Shown here: positions 1 through 6,611 of the stretch, in pieces
How the letters are laid out: every line of letters starts with the position of its first letter
How positions within the stretch are numbered: the stretch's first letter is position 1
NCBI GenBank assembly: GCA_034440595.1
Contig: JAWXCH010000053.1
Coordinates: 1-7,896 of the forward strand
Source: JAWXCH01 sp034440595
GTDB lineage: Bacteria; Planctomycetota; Planctomycetia; Pirellulales; JALHPA01
DNA length: 7,896 nt
Direction of reading: 5' to 3'
Notes under the pieces: generated by a model
Databases searched by the model: none
Told to the model about the DNA's origin: nothing
What the model saw: only the letters and a program-made list of their open reading frames with translations
Translations under genes and position numbers: made by a program

Positions 1-1
1 G

Positions 2-97
2 ACGACGGCCAAAGCCCTCCTTGATCGTGAACGGAATATGCCTTCACCAAAGCCGTTACGCCGCAAGCCGTTTCAGCACATGAACTACGGACCTTGA
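2..97 (+). CDS. Possible C-terminal tail of an upstream gene, partial at 5' end
   Basis: An open frame enters from the left edge and ends with TGA at 95-97, giving 31 residues rich in Lys, Arg and Pro (it ends HMNYGP). I recognise no family. The other two forward frames close at 22-24 and 81-83, so openness over this short stretch is weak evidence. The stop lies just where the candidate promoter of the next gene begins, which suits an end-of-gene position. It could equally be non-coding. Sequence further left would settle it. Confidence 0.25.
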   Translation, partial: TTAKALLDRERNMPSPKPLRRKPFQHMNYGP

Positions 98-122
98 CAA
101 GTCTATCACTGCGCGTTAGACA
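94..122 (+). promoter_or_regulatory. Candidate sigma70-type promoter for the operon
   Basis: A consensus -35 hexamer TTGACA (94-99) is followed after 17 nt by TAGACA (117-122), a weak -10 that shares three of six positions with TATAAT. A better -10-like hexamer, TACAAT (129-134), is too far from this -35 and too close to the start codon to serve the same promoter with a normal leader. Initiation near 129 would give a leader of about 15 nt containing the ribosome binding site. No other promoter as good is seen before the structural genes, so this one may drive the whole operon. Confidence 0.45.
101..121. promoter_or_regulatory. Small dyad inside the promoter, candidate operator
   Basis: GTCTA (101-105) and TAGAC (117-121) form a 5-bp inverted repeat separated by 11 nt, a centre-to-centre distance of 16 nt. 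It fills the spacer and overlaps the proposed -10. A dimeric winged-helix repressor binding here would block RNA polymerase, and the next gene encodes such a DNA-binding protein. Five-bp arms arise easily by chance, so this is only a candidate site for autoregulation. Confidence 0.2.
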
Positions 123-134
123 TAGCCCTACAAT

Positions 135-138
135 GAGG
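135..138 (+). promoter_or_regulatory. Ribosome binding site of the HTH regulator gene
   Basis: GAGG at 135-138 lies 5 nt before the ATG at 144 and supports that start codon. Confidence 0.5.
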
Positions 139-143
139 AAACT

Positions 144-398
144 ATGCGCTACGAGCGTGCCCTGGGAATTGCAGAACGTCACGAGAAGCTGATCGACCTG
201 ATCCGCTCAGGGGATTTTTCGTCTTCAGACCTTGCCGAAAAGCTGGGTGTGTCGGAACAGACCATCTATCGCGACATCGACTTCCTCAAAAAAAATGGCC
301 ACTCCATTCGTTCAGAAAAGCACACTGATGGTTGGGCGTATCACCTCATTGCTGAACCCGCAAGAATTTCAGACGAGAAGAGGTCGCCACGCCCATGA
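144..398 (+). CDS. Small winged-helix transcriptional regulator (HTH_11/DeoR-like)
   Basis: This 84-residue protein is nearly all DNA-binding domain. Residues about 12-24 form a first helix. Residues 26-52 make the helix-turn-helix, with DLAEKLGVSEQTIYRDIDFL matching the pattern of DeoR, HTH_11 and WYL-associated regulators. Residues 53-69 resemble the wing, with a GWAYHL strand. Full-length relatives carry a C-terminal sugar-phosphate sensor (DeoR) or a WYL ligand domain. Neither is present; only about 15 polar residues follow the wing. Translation of 399-479 shows no missing domain, so it seems naturally short rather than broken. It is the first gene of the operon, 81 nt before the SIS-HAD gene, and probably regulates the cluster, perhaps by binding the promoter just upstream. 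How it would sense a signal is unclear; it may need a partner. Confidence 0.78.
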   Translation: MRYERALGIAERHEKLIDLIRSGDFSSSDLAEKLGVSEQTIYRDIDFLKKNGHSIRSEKHTDGWAYHLIAEPARISDEKRSPRP

Positions 399-466
399 GA
401 ACCGCAACACACACGGCTTGGATGACGGATTTCAAAATACAAAGCTGGTCTACCCTCTCCTACTTT

Positions 467-472
467 AAGGAG
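467..472 (+). promoter_or_regulatory. Strong ribosome binding site of the SIS-HAD gene
   Basis: AAGGAG at 467-472 lies 7 nt before the ATG at 480 and fixes that start. The rest of the 81-nt gap (399-479) shows no convincing second promoter, terminator or hairpin, so the structural genes probably share the upstream transcript. Confidence 0.75.
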
Positions 473-479
473 ACGCGAA

Positions 480-2441
480 ATGGGTAGGCCATATGAGTCC
501 GAACTCTCGGAGCTCAACGAGACATATGCCTGGAGTATGGTGGCACCCGTCGAATCACTTGCGGCTTCGATTGAGAGGACAGCACGCCTGCCACTCATCA
601 CTGTTGGATCAGGAGGGTCGTTGACCTCGGCCTGCGTCGCGGCTACCGTCCACACCCGATTTACCGGAATGCTGTCACGGGTCATGACACCCTATGAACT
701 CGCTACATCGCCGCTCGCTCTGAAGCAGACCGGAATTCTGCTATGCACGGCGGGGGGCAGCAATCCCGACGTGTTGTCCTGTTACGAAGGATTGGTTCAA
801 CGAGAGCCATCTCTCTTAGCAGCAATCTGCACAAGGAGTAACACCCCGCTCGCCAAAATATCATCCCTTCATGATTGGACGTTCTGCCATGAGTTTTCCA
901 CGCCTATTCGCAAAGATGGCTTTCTCGCCACGAATTCTTTGCTTGCAACTATGGTGCTCATCATCCGGGCGTATGAGCACGCCTTCTCTGTGCCACCTTC
1001 CCTGCCGCCAACACTGAAGGAACTCCTAAGTCCTTCCGTGCAGTCTGAGCACTATTTCTCTCAGCTAGAAGATAGGTTTCAGCCGCTTTTGAAGCGTCGC
1101 ACACTCGCCGTGATTCACGGGCTCATGACCCAACCCGCTGCCGCTGATATCGAATCACGTTTTACTGAAGCCGCACTAGGAAATGTCCAACTGGCCGATT
1201 ACCGAAACTTTGCACACGGCCGTCACCACTGGCTCGCACGAAATGCCGACGACACAGCCGTGCTCATGCTTTCCGCCCCGGAGGACAAAACCATTGCCGG
1301 GCGGACAGCTTCTCTGCTTCCGAAGTCGGTTCCCGTGCTCAACCTCAGCATTGAAAACGGTTTTCCGGGAATGGTCTCAGGTGTGGTCCACTCGATCTAC
1401 TTTGGCTGGTTTTCAGCCAAGGTGAAGGGGTTTGATCCAGGCAGACCAAAGGTTCCGCAGTTCGGCCGGCGGCTCTACCATCTCCGTGGAATTCCCAAGT
1501 CACCATCGCGGGAGGTCGCCATCCCGGATTCTGAAGCCTGTGCAATCGAGCGGAAATCCGGCCTTTCCATCCCTACGTTGCAAGTCCGCAACCAACTTGA
1601 TGAGTGGCGAGCCCACTACAAGACCTTTCGAAAGACGCTCAGTAAGACCTCATTTCATGGAGTGATTTTCGATTACGATGGCACTCTCTGCGGTTCGGCA
1701 GAACGGTTCAAAGGACTTCGCAAAGAAGTCATTTCCGGCATCGTATCCTTGCTTCGGGAAGGTATTCTCGTTGGCATCGCCACCGGTCGCGGCAAATCCG
1801 TAAAGAGCGAGCTTCGGTCGCAAATTCGCCAAGCCGCTCACCGGAAACAGATCGTGATCGGTTACCACAATGCTGGCGAAATAGGCTTCCTCAACGAAGA
1901 CGGAGTACCACCAGAGGAGCCAAGGCTTCACGAAAGTCTAGTGTCGATAGATGCTGTGCTCAGGCAAAATGGTTTTGTCTCCCGGCACACTCGACTTGAG
2001 TCAAAGGGACGGCAAATTACCTTGGAGGCGTCATCTGCTCTTATCGTTCAGGAACTCCTAGACCAGGTTTCCGATATTGTCCGGCGCGACGGTGAACCAG
2101 GCGTTCAAATAGTCCAGTCCACACATTCGATTGATGTACTCGCACCAGGTGTTTCAAAGCGATTGCTTGTCACGTTCATGACGGAGCAGCTTCGCCAACG
2201 TCATCGTAACCCAGAAGTACTCACCATCGGAGACCGTGGCCAATGGCCAGGAAATGATTACGAGTTGCTTCGGCATCCGTTTGCATTGAGCGTTGACCAA
2301 ACCTCTCAAGATCCTGCTACGTGTTGGAATCTTGCGCCACCATGTAGTCGCAATGTCGATGCGTGCCTTGACTATCTGCACCGGTTTGAGGCGGACGCGG
2401 GAGCATTTCGAATCACCGGGCTTTCGGAGAAGTCACGATGA
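480..2441 (+). CDS. Double-SIS sugar-phosphate isomerase-like protein fused to a HAD phosphatase
   Basis: The 653-residue protein has two parts. Residues about 20-170 look like a first SIS domain: LITVGSGGS (39-47) is a phosphosugar-binding loop and ILLCTAGGSNPDV (86-98) the second strand-loop. Residues about 205-315 look like a second SIS domain, as in the isomerase half of GlmS; E230, followed by YRNFAHGRHHW (241-251), resembles the GlmS stretch that runs from a catalytic glutamate to a HGP loop. Residues about 392-640 are a Cof-type HAD phosphatase: DYDGT (398-402) gives nucleophile D398 and acid D400, ATGRG (434-438) is motif II, K560 is motif III, and GDRGQWPGND (584-593) is motif IV. 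All HAD residues are kept, so phosphatase activity is likely. The substrate is unknown, probably a phosphosugar or sugar-nucleotide intermediate. No signal peptide or membrane segment is seen, so it is cytoplasmic. Its stop overlaps the next start by 4 nt. Confidence 0.9.
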   Translation: MGRPYESELSELNETYAWSMVAPVESLAASIERTARLPLITVGSGGSLTSACVAATVHTRFTGMLSRVMTPYELATSPLALKQTGILLCTAGGSNPDVLSCYEGLVQREPSLLAAICTRSNTPLAKISSLHDWTFCHEFSTPIRKDGFLATNSLLATMVLIIRAYEHAFSVPPSLPPTLKELLSPSVQSEHYFSQLEDRFQPLLKRRTLAVIHGLMTQPAAADIESRFTEAALGNVQLADYRNFAHGRHHWLARNADDTAVLMLSAPEDKTIAGRTASLLPKSVPVLNLSIENGFPGMVSGVVHSIYFGWFSAKVKGFDPGRPKVPQFGRRLYHLRGIPKSPSREVAIPDSEACAIERKSGLSIPTLQVRNQLDEWRAHYKTFRKTLSKTSFHGVIFDYDGTLCGSAERFKGLRKEVISGIVSLLREGILVGIATGRGKSVKSELRSQIRQAAHRKQIVIGYHNAGEIGFLNEDGVPPEEPRLHESLVSIDAVLRQNGFVSRHTRLESKGRQITLEASSALIVQELLDQVSDIVRRDGEPGVQIVQSTHSIDVLAPGVSKRLLVTFMTEQLRQRHRNPEVLTIGDRGQWPGNDYELLRHPFALSVDQTSQDPATCWNLAPPCSRNVDACLDYLHRFEADAGAFRITGLSEKSR

Positions 2442-3553
2442 AAGATGCTCTGGCAGAAAAACTGTTGGCTCACGTCCTCGAATGGAATGCCGAGGATGTT
2501 GCTCGTGAACGCCCCATTCTTCAGGCAATGGCTGCATTCAAATATGACGGCTATGAGCAGTTCTCACCAGGAATGCGTTTTGTCGAGAGCCTTGCCCGCT
2601 GGCTGAGCCAATTTGATAAAGCCGACAGGCAGATTGCATACGACTTTGTAAAAACCCGGCTCGTCTACTGCTCCCCGGAGGAGATGACACATCTCGTTGA
2701 GACCGCTTACCCCGATCACATAAGACCAATCCTCTTGGGGCAAGTCGCTCAAGAACAGTCACTGAACCCACATCACTTGGGGACGATAGCGGATACGGCT
2801 GCCTTTCGCATCAGGCAAAGGCAATGCTTGTTCCTTGGATTGAGCGATGGGGCAAGGATCGACTCGTTTCGACGAGCAAACCGCGAACTCGATCACGAGC
2901 AGATTTGGCAGACGCACGAACTCTCGGAACCACGAGTGAACGAGCTTGTCGATAAGCTCTCCGTTCAGGTGCGCAAGCTGCGAAATGATACCGATGGGAC
3001 GACCATTTATCGGTTTCGCACCATTGTCTTGATGGACGACTTCTCGGCGAGCGGTAGTAGCTATTACATGCCAAAAGCTGACGGCACTGTCGGCGGGAAA
3101 ATCGCCAAGTTCTTTAACAATCTTTTCGAGAGTACCTCAGATATCGCCAAACTCGTGACGCCTGACGATTTCGAAATCATCATCTTGCTTTACGTTGCTA
3201 CAGATCAGGCCATCGCTCATCTCGAAGAATACTCTCAGAAGCTTTGGGGTTCGCGAAATGTGCAATGCTCGGTTCAAGCAATTCAGCACTTGCCTCCCGA
3301 AATTACATTGGCAAGAAACAGTGCTGAGGCATTCCGAGGCTTGATCGACAAATACTACGATCACAGTATTTACGATCACCACATTGAAAAGGGCGGCTCT
3401 CCCGACGCCCGATTCGGATATGCGGACTGCGGTCTCCCCGTAGTACTTCATCACAACACGCCCAACAACGCGCTTGCCTTGTTATGGTCTTACGATGACC
3501 GCTCTCCGCGAGGGCTCTTTCCACGTGTGCAACGGCACAAGGAGCTGTCATGA
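2438..3553 (+). CDS. Phosphoribosyltransferase-like protein (PRTase-CE-type)
   Basis: The 371-residue protein has a mostly helical N-terminal part (1-120), then GLSDGARIDSFRRAN (134-148), and a PRPP-loop-like segment TIVLMDDFSASGSSY (195-209). Strand plus D200-D201 plus a small-residue turn is the hallmark of type I phosphoribosyltransferases, where the acidic pair contacts the ribose of PRPP. Here the usual T-T/T-G turn reads A-S-G-S. A second strand, DFEIIILLYVATDQA (244-258), continues a Rossmann-like sheet. The C-terminus has a conspicuous LPVVLHHNTPNNALALLW stretch (333-350). From memory this matches the group called PRTase-CE in studies of bacterial conflict systems. It could transfer phosphoribose to an unknown acceptor or merely bind a nucleotide. 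ATGA overlaps couple it to both neighbours; GGAGA at 2426-2430 is its ribosome binding site. Confidence 0.85.
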   Translation: MKDALAEKLLAHVLEWNAEDVARERPILQAMAAFKYDGYEQFSPGMRFVESLARWLSQFDKADRQIAYDFVKTRLVYCSPEEMTHLVETAYPDHIRPILLGQVAQEQSLNPHHLGTIADTAAFRIRQRQCLFLGLSDGARIDSFRRANRELDHEQIWQTHELSEPRVNELVDKLSVQVRKLRNDTDGTTIYRFRTIVLMDDFSASGSSYYMPKADGTVGGKIAKFFNNLFESTSDIAKLVTPDDFEIIILLYVATDQAIAHLEEYSQKLWGSRNVQCSVQAIQHLPPEITLARNSAEAFRGLIDKYYDHSIYDHHIEKGGSPDARFGYADCGLPVVLHHNTPNNALALLWSYDDRSPRGLFPRVQRHKELS

Positions 3554-5475
3554 GAGAGCCGCGAAATCCCTTTCGGTTGAGACGTGCCGAGAGCATCGAT
3601 ACAGAAACATCGTTTCTTTCGCTCTTTGAACCCGGCATTCTTGAGGTCATCCCGACGGCAGGCTTCTGGGAGACGGTGCATATCCTCAGAAGTGCTGCCG
3701 GTGGGGGAAAGACAAGCCTCATCCGCCTCTTCACGCCAAGTACGCTGCTCACGCTGTGCGCACGCCGCACCGACGACAGCATAAAGGAACTCTTTCAGCG
3801 CATCAAAGAACTCGGTGCAGTTGACGACAACGGTCCGAAAGTGCTCGGCGTCATGCTAATGTGCGGCCCCGGCTATTCGATGCTTCACGACCTTGACATG
3901 GACCAAACGAGAAAGGACAGGTTGTTCTTTGGACTGCTGAATGCACGCATTGTGCTCGCTGTTCTGCGCGGTGCCTTGGTGCTGAAGGGATTGGAGTATC
4001 CAGACGGACTGGACCGCGTGCAAATCAATCCTCCAAGCGGTGGCGGCTCGGTTGCGGGCCTGACATTCCCTTGTTCCGGAAGGGTGTTGAATGACTGGGC
4101 CGAACAACGTGAAGCAAAGCTTTGCGAGAGCCTCGATAGCCTCGGCCCACTGAAGGTTGATTCGTTGCCCGGCGACGAAACTCTTCTCAGTCTTTCCTTA
4201 ATCCGTCCAGAAAACGTCCTCGTCGATCAGAAGCCGGTGGCAGAGCGGGTATTGCTGATGATGGACGATATCCACAAGCTCACCGGCCGCCAACGCGAAC
4301 TGCTTGTTGACACCGTTATTGACAGCCGAAGCCAAGTAGGTGTTTGGATCGCAGAACGGTTTGAAGCTCTCAGCACTCGTGAAATGCTTTCTTCGGGTGC
4401 CCATCAAGGGCGCGACTACGAGAGCGCGATTGAAATCGAATCCTACTGGCGGCAGAAACCGGACAGATTCGAAAAGCTGGCGATGAAAGTCGCGGACCGG
4501 CGAGTGCGGGCGGCTCCTGAGACGGAGATTGATTCATTCCGTTCGTGCATGCAAGATGCGCTCGATTCGCCCGAGTGGACCGATACATACACCAGTATCA
4601 TTGGCGTAGTGTCTAAGCGAATTGAGGGCCGAGTCCAGCAGTTGCCGCGATTCCAGGAGTGGATCGCTGCCAGGGAGCGGGCGACCGGCACCCTTCGTGA
4701 ACGGGCCATTGGTTGGCGGGCTCTCGAAATCCTGATTGAGCGGGATCTCAATAAGAAGCAAAAAAACCTTTTTGAGGATGCGCCTCTCGACGAAGATGAC
4801 CTGAAAGTCCGTGATGATTCGTCGGTCAACAACGCTGCCGAGCTATTCCTCTCGCGTGAATTTGACCTGCCGTACTATTACGGGCCAGAGAGAATCTCCC
4901 GTCTGGCCTCGCTGAATATTCAGCAATTCCTTGGATTGGCTGGCGAAGTCTTTGAAGAATCTGTCGCCGCCGAGTTGTTGCGTAAAGCGACGCTGCTCCC
5001 ACCGCGACGGCAACACGCCTTGATGAAAAAGGCAGCGAAGGCAGTGTGGGAAGACATCCCCAAACGAGTTCGGCATGGCCGTGAACTGAGGCGTTTCCTT
5101 GAGTCGGTCGGTAAATTTGCCAACTGGTACACCTATCGTCCAACGGCTCCAAACGATCCTGGAGTGTCCGGCACTGCGATCCGCATGTCTGAAAGGGCAC
5201 TGCTGGTTGATGATAACTACAGAAAGAACCGCGAAGATATCTGCCGTTTTGCCGACATCCTTGCATCGGCCCTTGCTCAGAATCTTTTGGTTGCGCAACT
5301 CGACTATAACTGCAAGAAAGAGAAGTGGATGGTTCTGAATTTGAACCGACTACTTTGCGTTCACTTCGATCTTCCATTGAACTACGGCCTCTACAAGGAG
5401 AGGCCTTTGTCAACTTTGAGCCAATGGGTGAACAAGCCGTTTGTTGTGCCTTCCAATGAGGACACACTCGTATGA
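3550..5475 (+). CDS. P-loop ATPase, ORC/CDC6-like AAA+ type
   Basis: The 641-residue protein begins with NPFRLRRAESI (6-16), then a Walker A region SAAGGGKTSLIRLFTP (48-63) with K54 and T55. The first Gly of GxxxxGKT is Ser48. LLMMDDIHKL (235-244) is Walker B with D239-D240. R260 or nearby polar residues in VGVWIAERFEAL (263-274) follow in the sensor region. A long helical middle (about 300-500) leads to a C-terminal domain (about 560-630) that looks like a winged helix, with KKEKWMVLNLNRLLCVHFDLP (589-609 region) and NYG. The overall pattern resembles the ORC/CDC6-like ATPases found beside PRTase-CE proteins. It is probably a nucleotide-dependent switch that recognises DNA or a partner, though this is inferred. 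AAGGAG (3539-3544) lies 5 nt before its ATG. No membrane segment is seen. It overlaps both neighbours by 4 nt. Confidence 0.85.
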   Translation: MREPRNPFRLRRAESIDTETSFLSLFEPGILEVIPTAGFWETVHILRSAAGGGKTSLIRLFTPSTLLTLCARRTDDSIKELFQRIKELGAVDDNGPKVLGVMLMCGPGYSMLHDLDMDQTRKDRLFFGLLNARIVLAVLRGALVLKGLEYPDGLDRVQINPPSGGGSVAGLTFPCSGRVLNDWAEQREAKLCESLDSLGPLKVDSLPGDETLLSLSLIRPENVLVDQKPVAERVLLMMDDIHKLTGRQRELLVDTVIDSRSQVGVWIAERFEALSTREMLSSGAHQGRDYESAIEIESYWRQKPDRFEKLAMKVADRRVRAAPETEIDSFRSCMQDALDSPEWTDTYTSIIGVVSKRIEGRVQQLPRFQEWIAARERATGTLRERAIGWRALEILIERDLNKKQKNLFEDAPLDEDDLKVRDDSSVNNAAELFLSREFDLPYYYGPERISRLASLNIQQFLGLAGEVFEESVAAELLRKATLLPPRRQHALMKKAAKAVWEDIPKRVRHGRELRRFLESVGKFANWYTYRPTAPNDPGVSGTAIRMSERALLVDDNYRKNREDICRFADILASALAQNLLVAQLDYNCKKEKWMVLNLNRLLCVHFDLPLNYGLYKERPLSTLSQWVNKPFVVPSNEDTLV

Positions 5476-6611
5476 CAACGGCAGCAATAGCAAATGTCCC
5501 GATGCGTTGGCGCGATTACATGCTCTTTCGCGGCAATGCGTTTTCTTCGTTCTGGAAGGCGCACCTCGCCGAACGTCAGCGATCCATTCTTTTTGTGCTG
5601 GGAAGAGGATTCGATCCTCGAACGTGCATTGCCTTCAAGATACTGGCTGACATGGCGGGCACGGCACTCACAGAGACGATGGCATTGGAATATGAGGAAG
5701 GCGAAAGCGCCCTTAGCCAAGCCTTGCGTGAAAAGGCAGACGCGAATTGGAAGGAACTGGAAGGCCTCGTCGCCGGAAAGGGCAAAGCCACCATCCACAA
5801 GATCGTATTTCGCACTGAGGACGGACGAAGGGTTGGCCCCCGCAACGCGGCTAATGTTTTCTCCGATGAGGCGAGGTTGACTCCCTTCACCGATATCGTC
5901 GTTGATATCAGTGCCATGCCTCGCAGTGTTTACTTCCCGCTTATTGCCCGTCTTCTCTATTTTCACGATGCGATAAAGCAAAAAGGGCAGACCGCCCCGA
6001 ACATTCATGTAGTCGTCGCCGAAGACCCGGCCCTCGATTGCCAAATCCGCGAAGAGGGTGTGGACGAAACCGCTTCCTTCCTCCATCCGTTCGAAGGCGA
6101 ATTCAACCGCGAAGCAACGGGCCAGCAACCGAAGGTATGGATTCCTGTCCTCGGTGAGGGACGGACCACTCAGTTCGACAGAATCTATGACCTGGTGAAA
6201 CCCGACGAAGTTTGCCCGGTGCTACCCTCGCCGTCGCGTAATCCGCGACGTGGAGATGACATTGTCATGGAGTACCGCGACCTGTTGTTCGACCAGTTAA
6301 GGCTTGATCCGAGAAACATCATTTACTCGTCGGAATACAACCCTTTCGAGGTCTACCGGCAAATCCGGAAAGCGGCCCTTCAATATCATGATGTGTTGGG
6401 CTTAATTGGCGGATGCAAGATCGCGATGTCTGCGCTGTGCAGTAAACTCATGTCGCTTGGCGTGCTGTTGGTCGGCTACGAACTCAAGACTGCTGATAGT
6501 CTGCGGATCGGAATCGCTCACATCGAGTGCCAGGGTTACGAAATGCCGGATTCGATTGTGCCGAACCCGGAACCCGTTGGAATGTGGCTAGCAGGAGAGT
6601 GTTATGGATGA
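5472..6611 (+). CDS. Unknown Rossmann-like protein of the PRTase/ORC operon
   Basis: I cannot assign this 379-residue protein to a characterised family. Three segments look structured and conserved. SILFVLGRGFDPRTCIAFKIL (38-58) is a hydrophobic strand, a Gly-rich turn with FDPR, and a helix, like the first unit of a Rossmannoid fold. DIVVDISAMPRSVYFPLIARLL (141-162) is a strand ending in an acidic DIS-MPR turn then a helix. IHVVVAED (178-185) is a third strand. The C-terminal part has NIIYSSEYNPFEVYRQIRKA (282-301) and GGCKIAMSALCSKLMSLGVLLVGYEL (313-338), another helix-strand unit. The layout recalls nucleotide- or ligand-binding sensors, but no catalytic set is obvious. It starts in an ATGA overlap with the ATPase (GAGGA at 5458-5462) and ends 8 nt inside the PfkB gene. 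A function as partner or sensor for the ATPase and PRTase is a guess from position. Confidence 0.85.
   Translation: MTTAAIANVPMRWRDYMLFRGNAFSSFWKAHLAERQRSILFVLGRGFDPRTCIAFKILADMAGTALTETMALEYEEGESALSQALREKADANWKELEGLVAGKGKATIHKIVFRTEDGRRVGPRNAANVFSDEARLTPFTDIVVDISAMPRSVYFPLIARLLYFHDAIKQKGQTAPNIHVVVAEDPALDCQIREEGVDETASFLHPFEGEFNREATGQQPKVWIPVLGEGRTTQFDRIYDLVKPDEVCPVLPSPSRNPRRGDDIVMEYRDLLFDQLRLDPRNIIYSSEYNPFEVYRQIRKAALQYHDVLGLIGGCKIAMSALCSKLMSLGVLLVGYELKTADSLRIGIAHIECQGYEMPDSIVPNPEPVGMWLAGECYG

Noticed and set aside
129..134. TACAAT as the main -10 element
   Set aside because: It matches the consensus well but is 29 nt from the TTGACA, has no good -35 at the right distance, and would leave almost no leader before the ATG at 144.
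341..685. 114-residue open frame on the minus strand across the HTH/SIS-HAD junction
   Set aside because: It covers the start and ribosome binding site of the SIS-HAD gene, shows no recognisable domain and has no ribosome binding site of note; it is an antisense shadow.
1317..1327. CTTCCGAAGTC inside the SIS-HAD gene, matching part of the 7740-7754 arm
   Set aside because: Only an 11-base match in one copy with no second arm nearby; a chance match within coding sequence.
4826..5467. 213-residue open frame on the minus strand, rich in Cys, Arg and Ser
   Set aside because: It lies entirely within the ATPase gene and its composition is typical of antisense translation; no domain seen.
5391..6128. 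245-residue open frame on the minus strand
   Set aside because: It is opposite the ATPase end and the Rossmann-like gene, has no recognisable motif, and would disrupt a tightly coupled operon; best explained as a shadow of codon bias.
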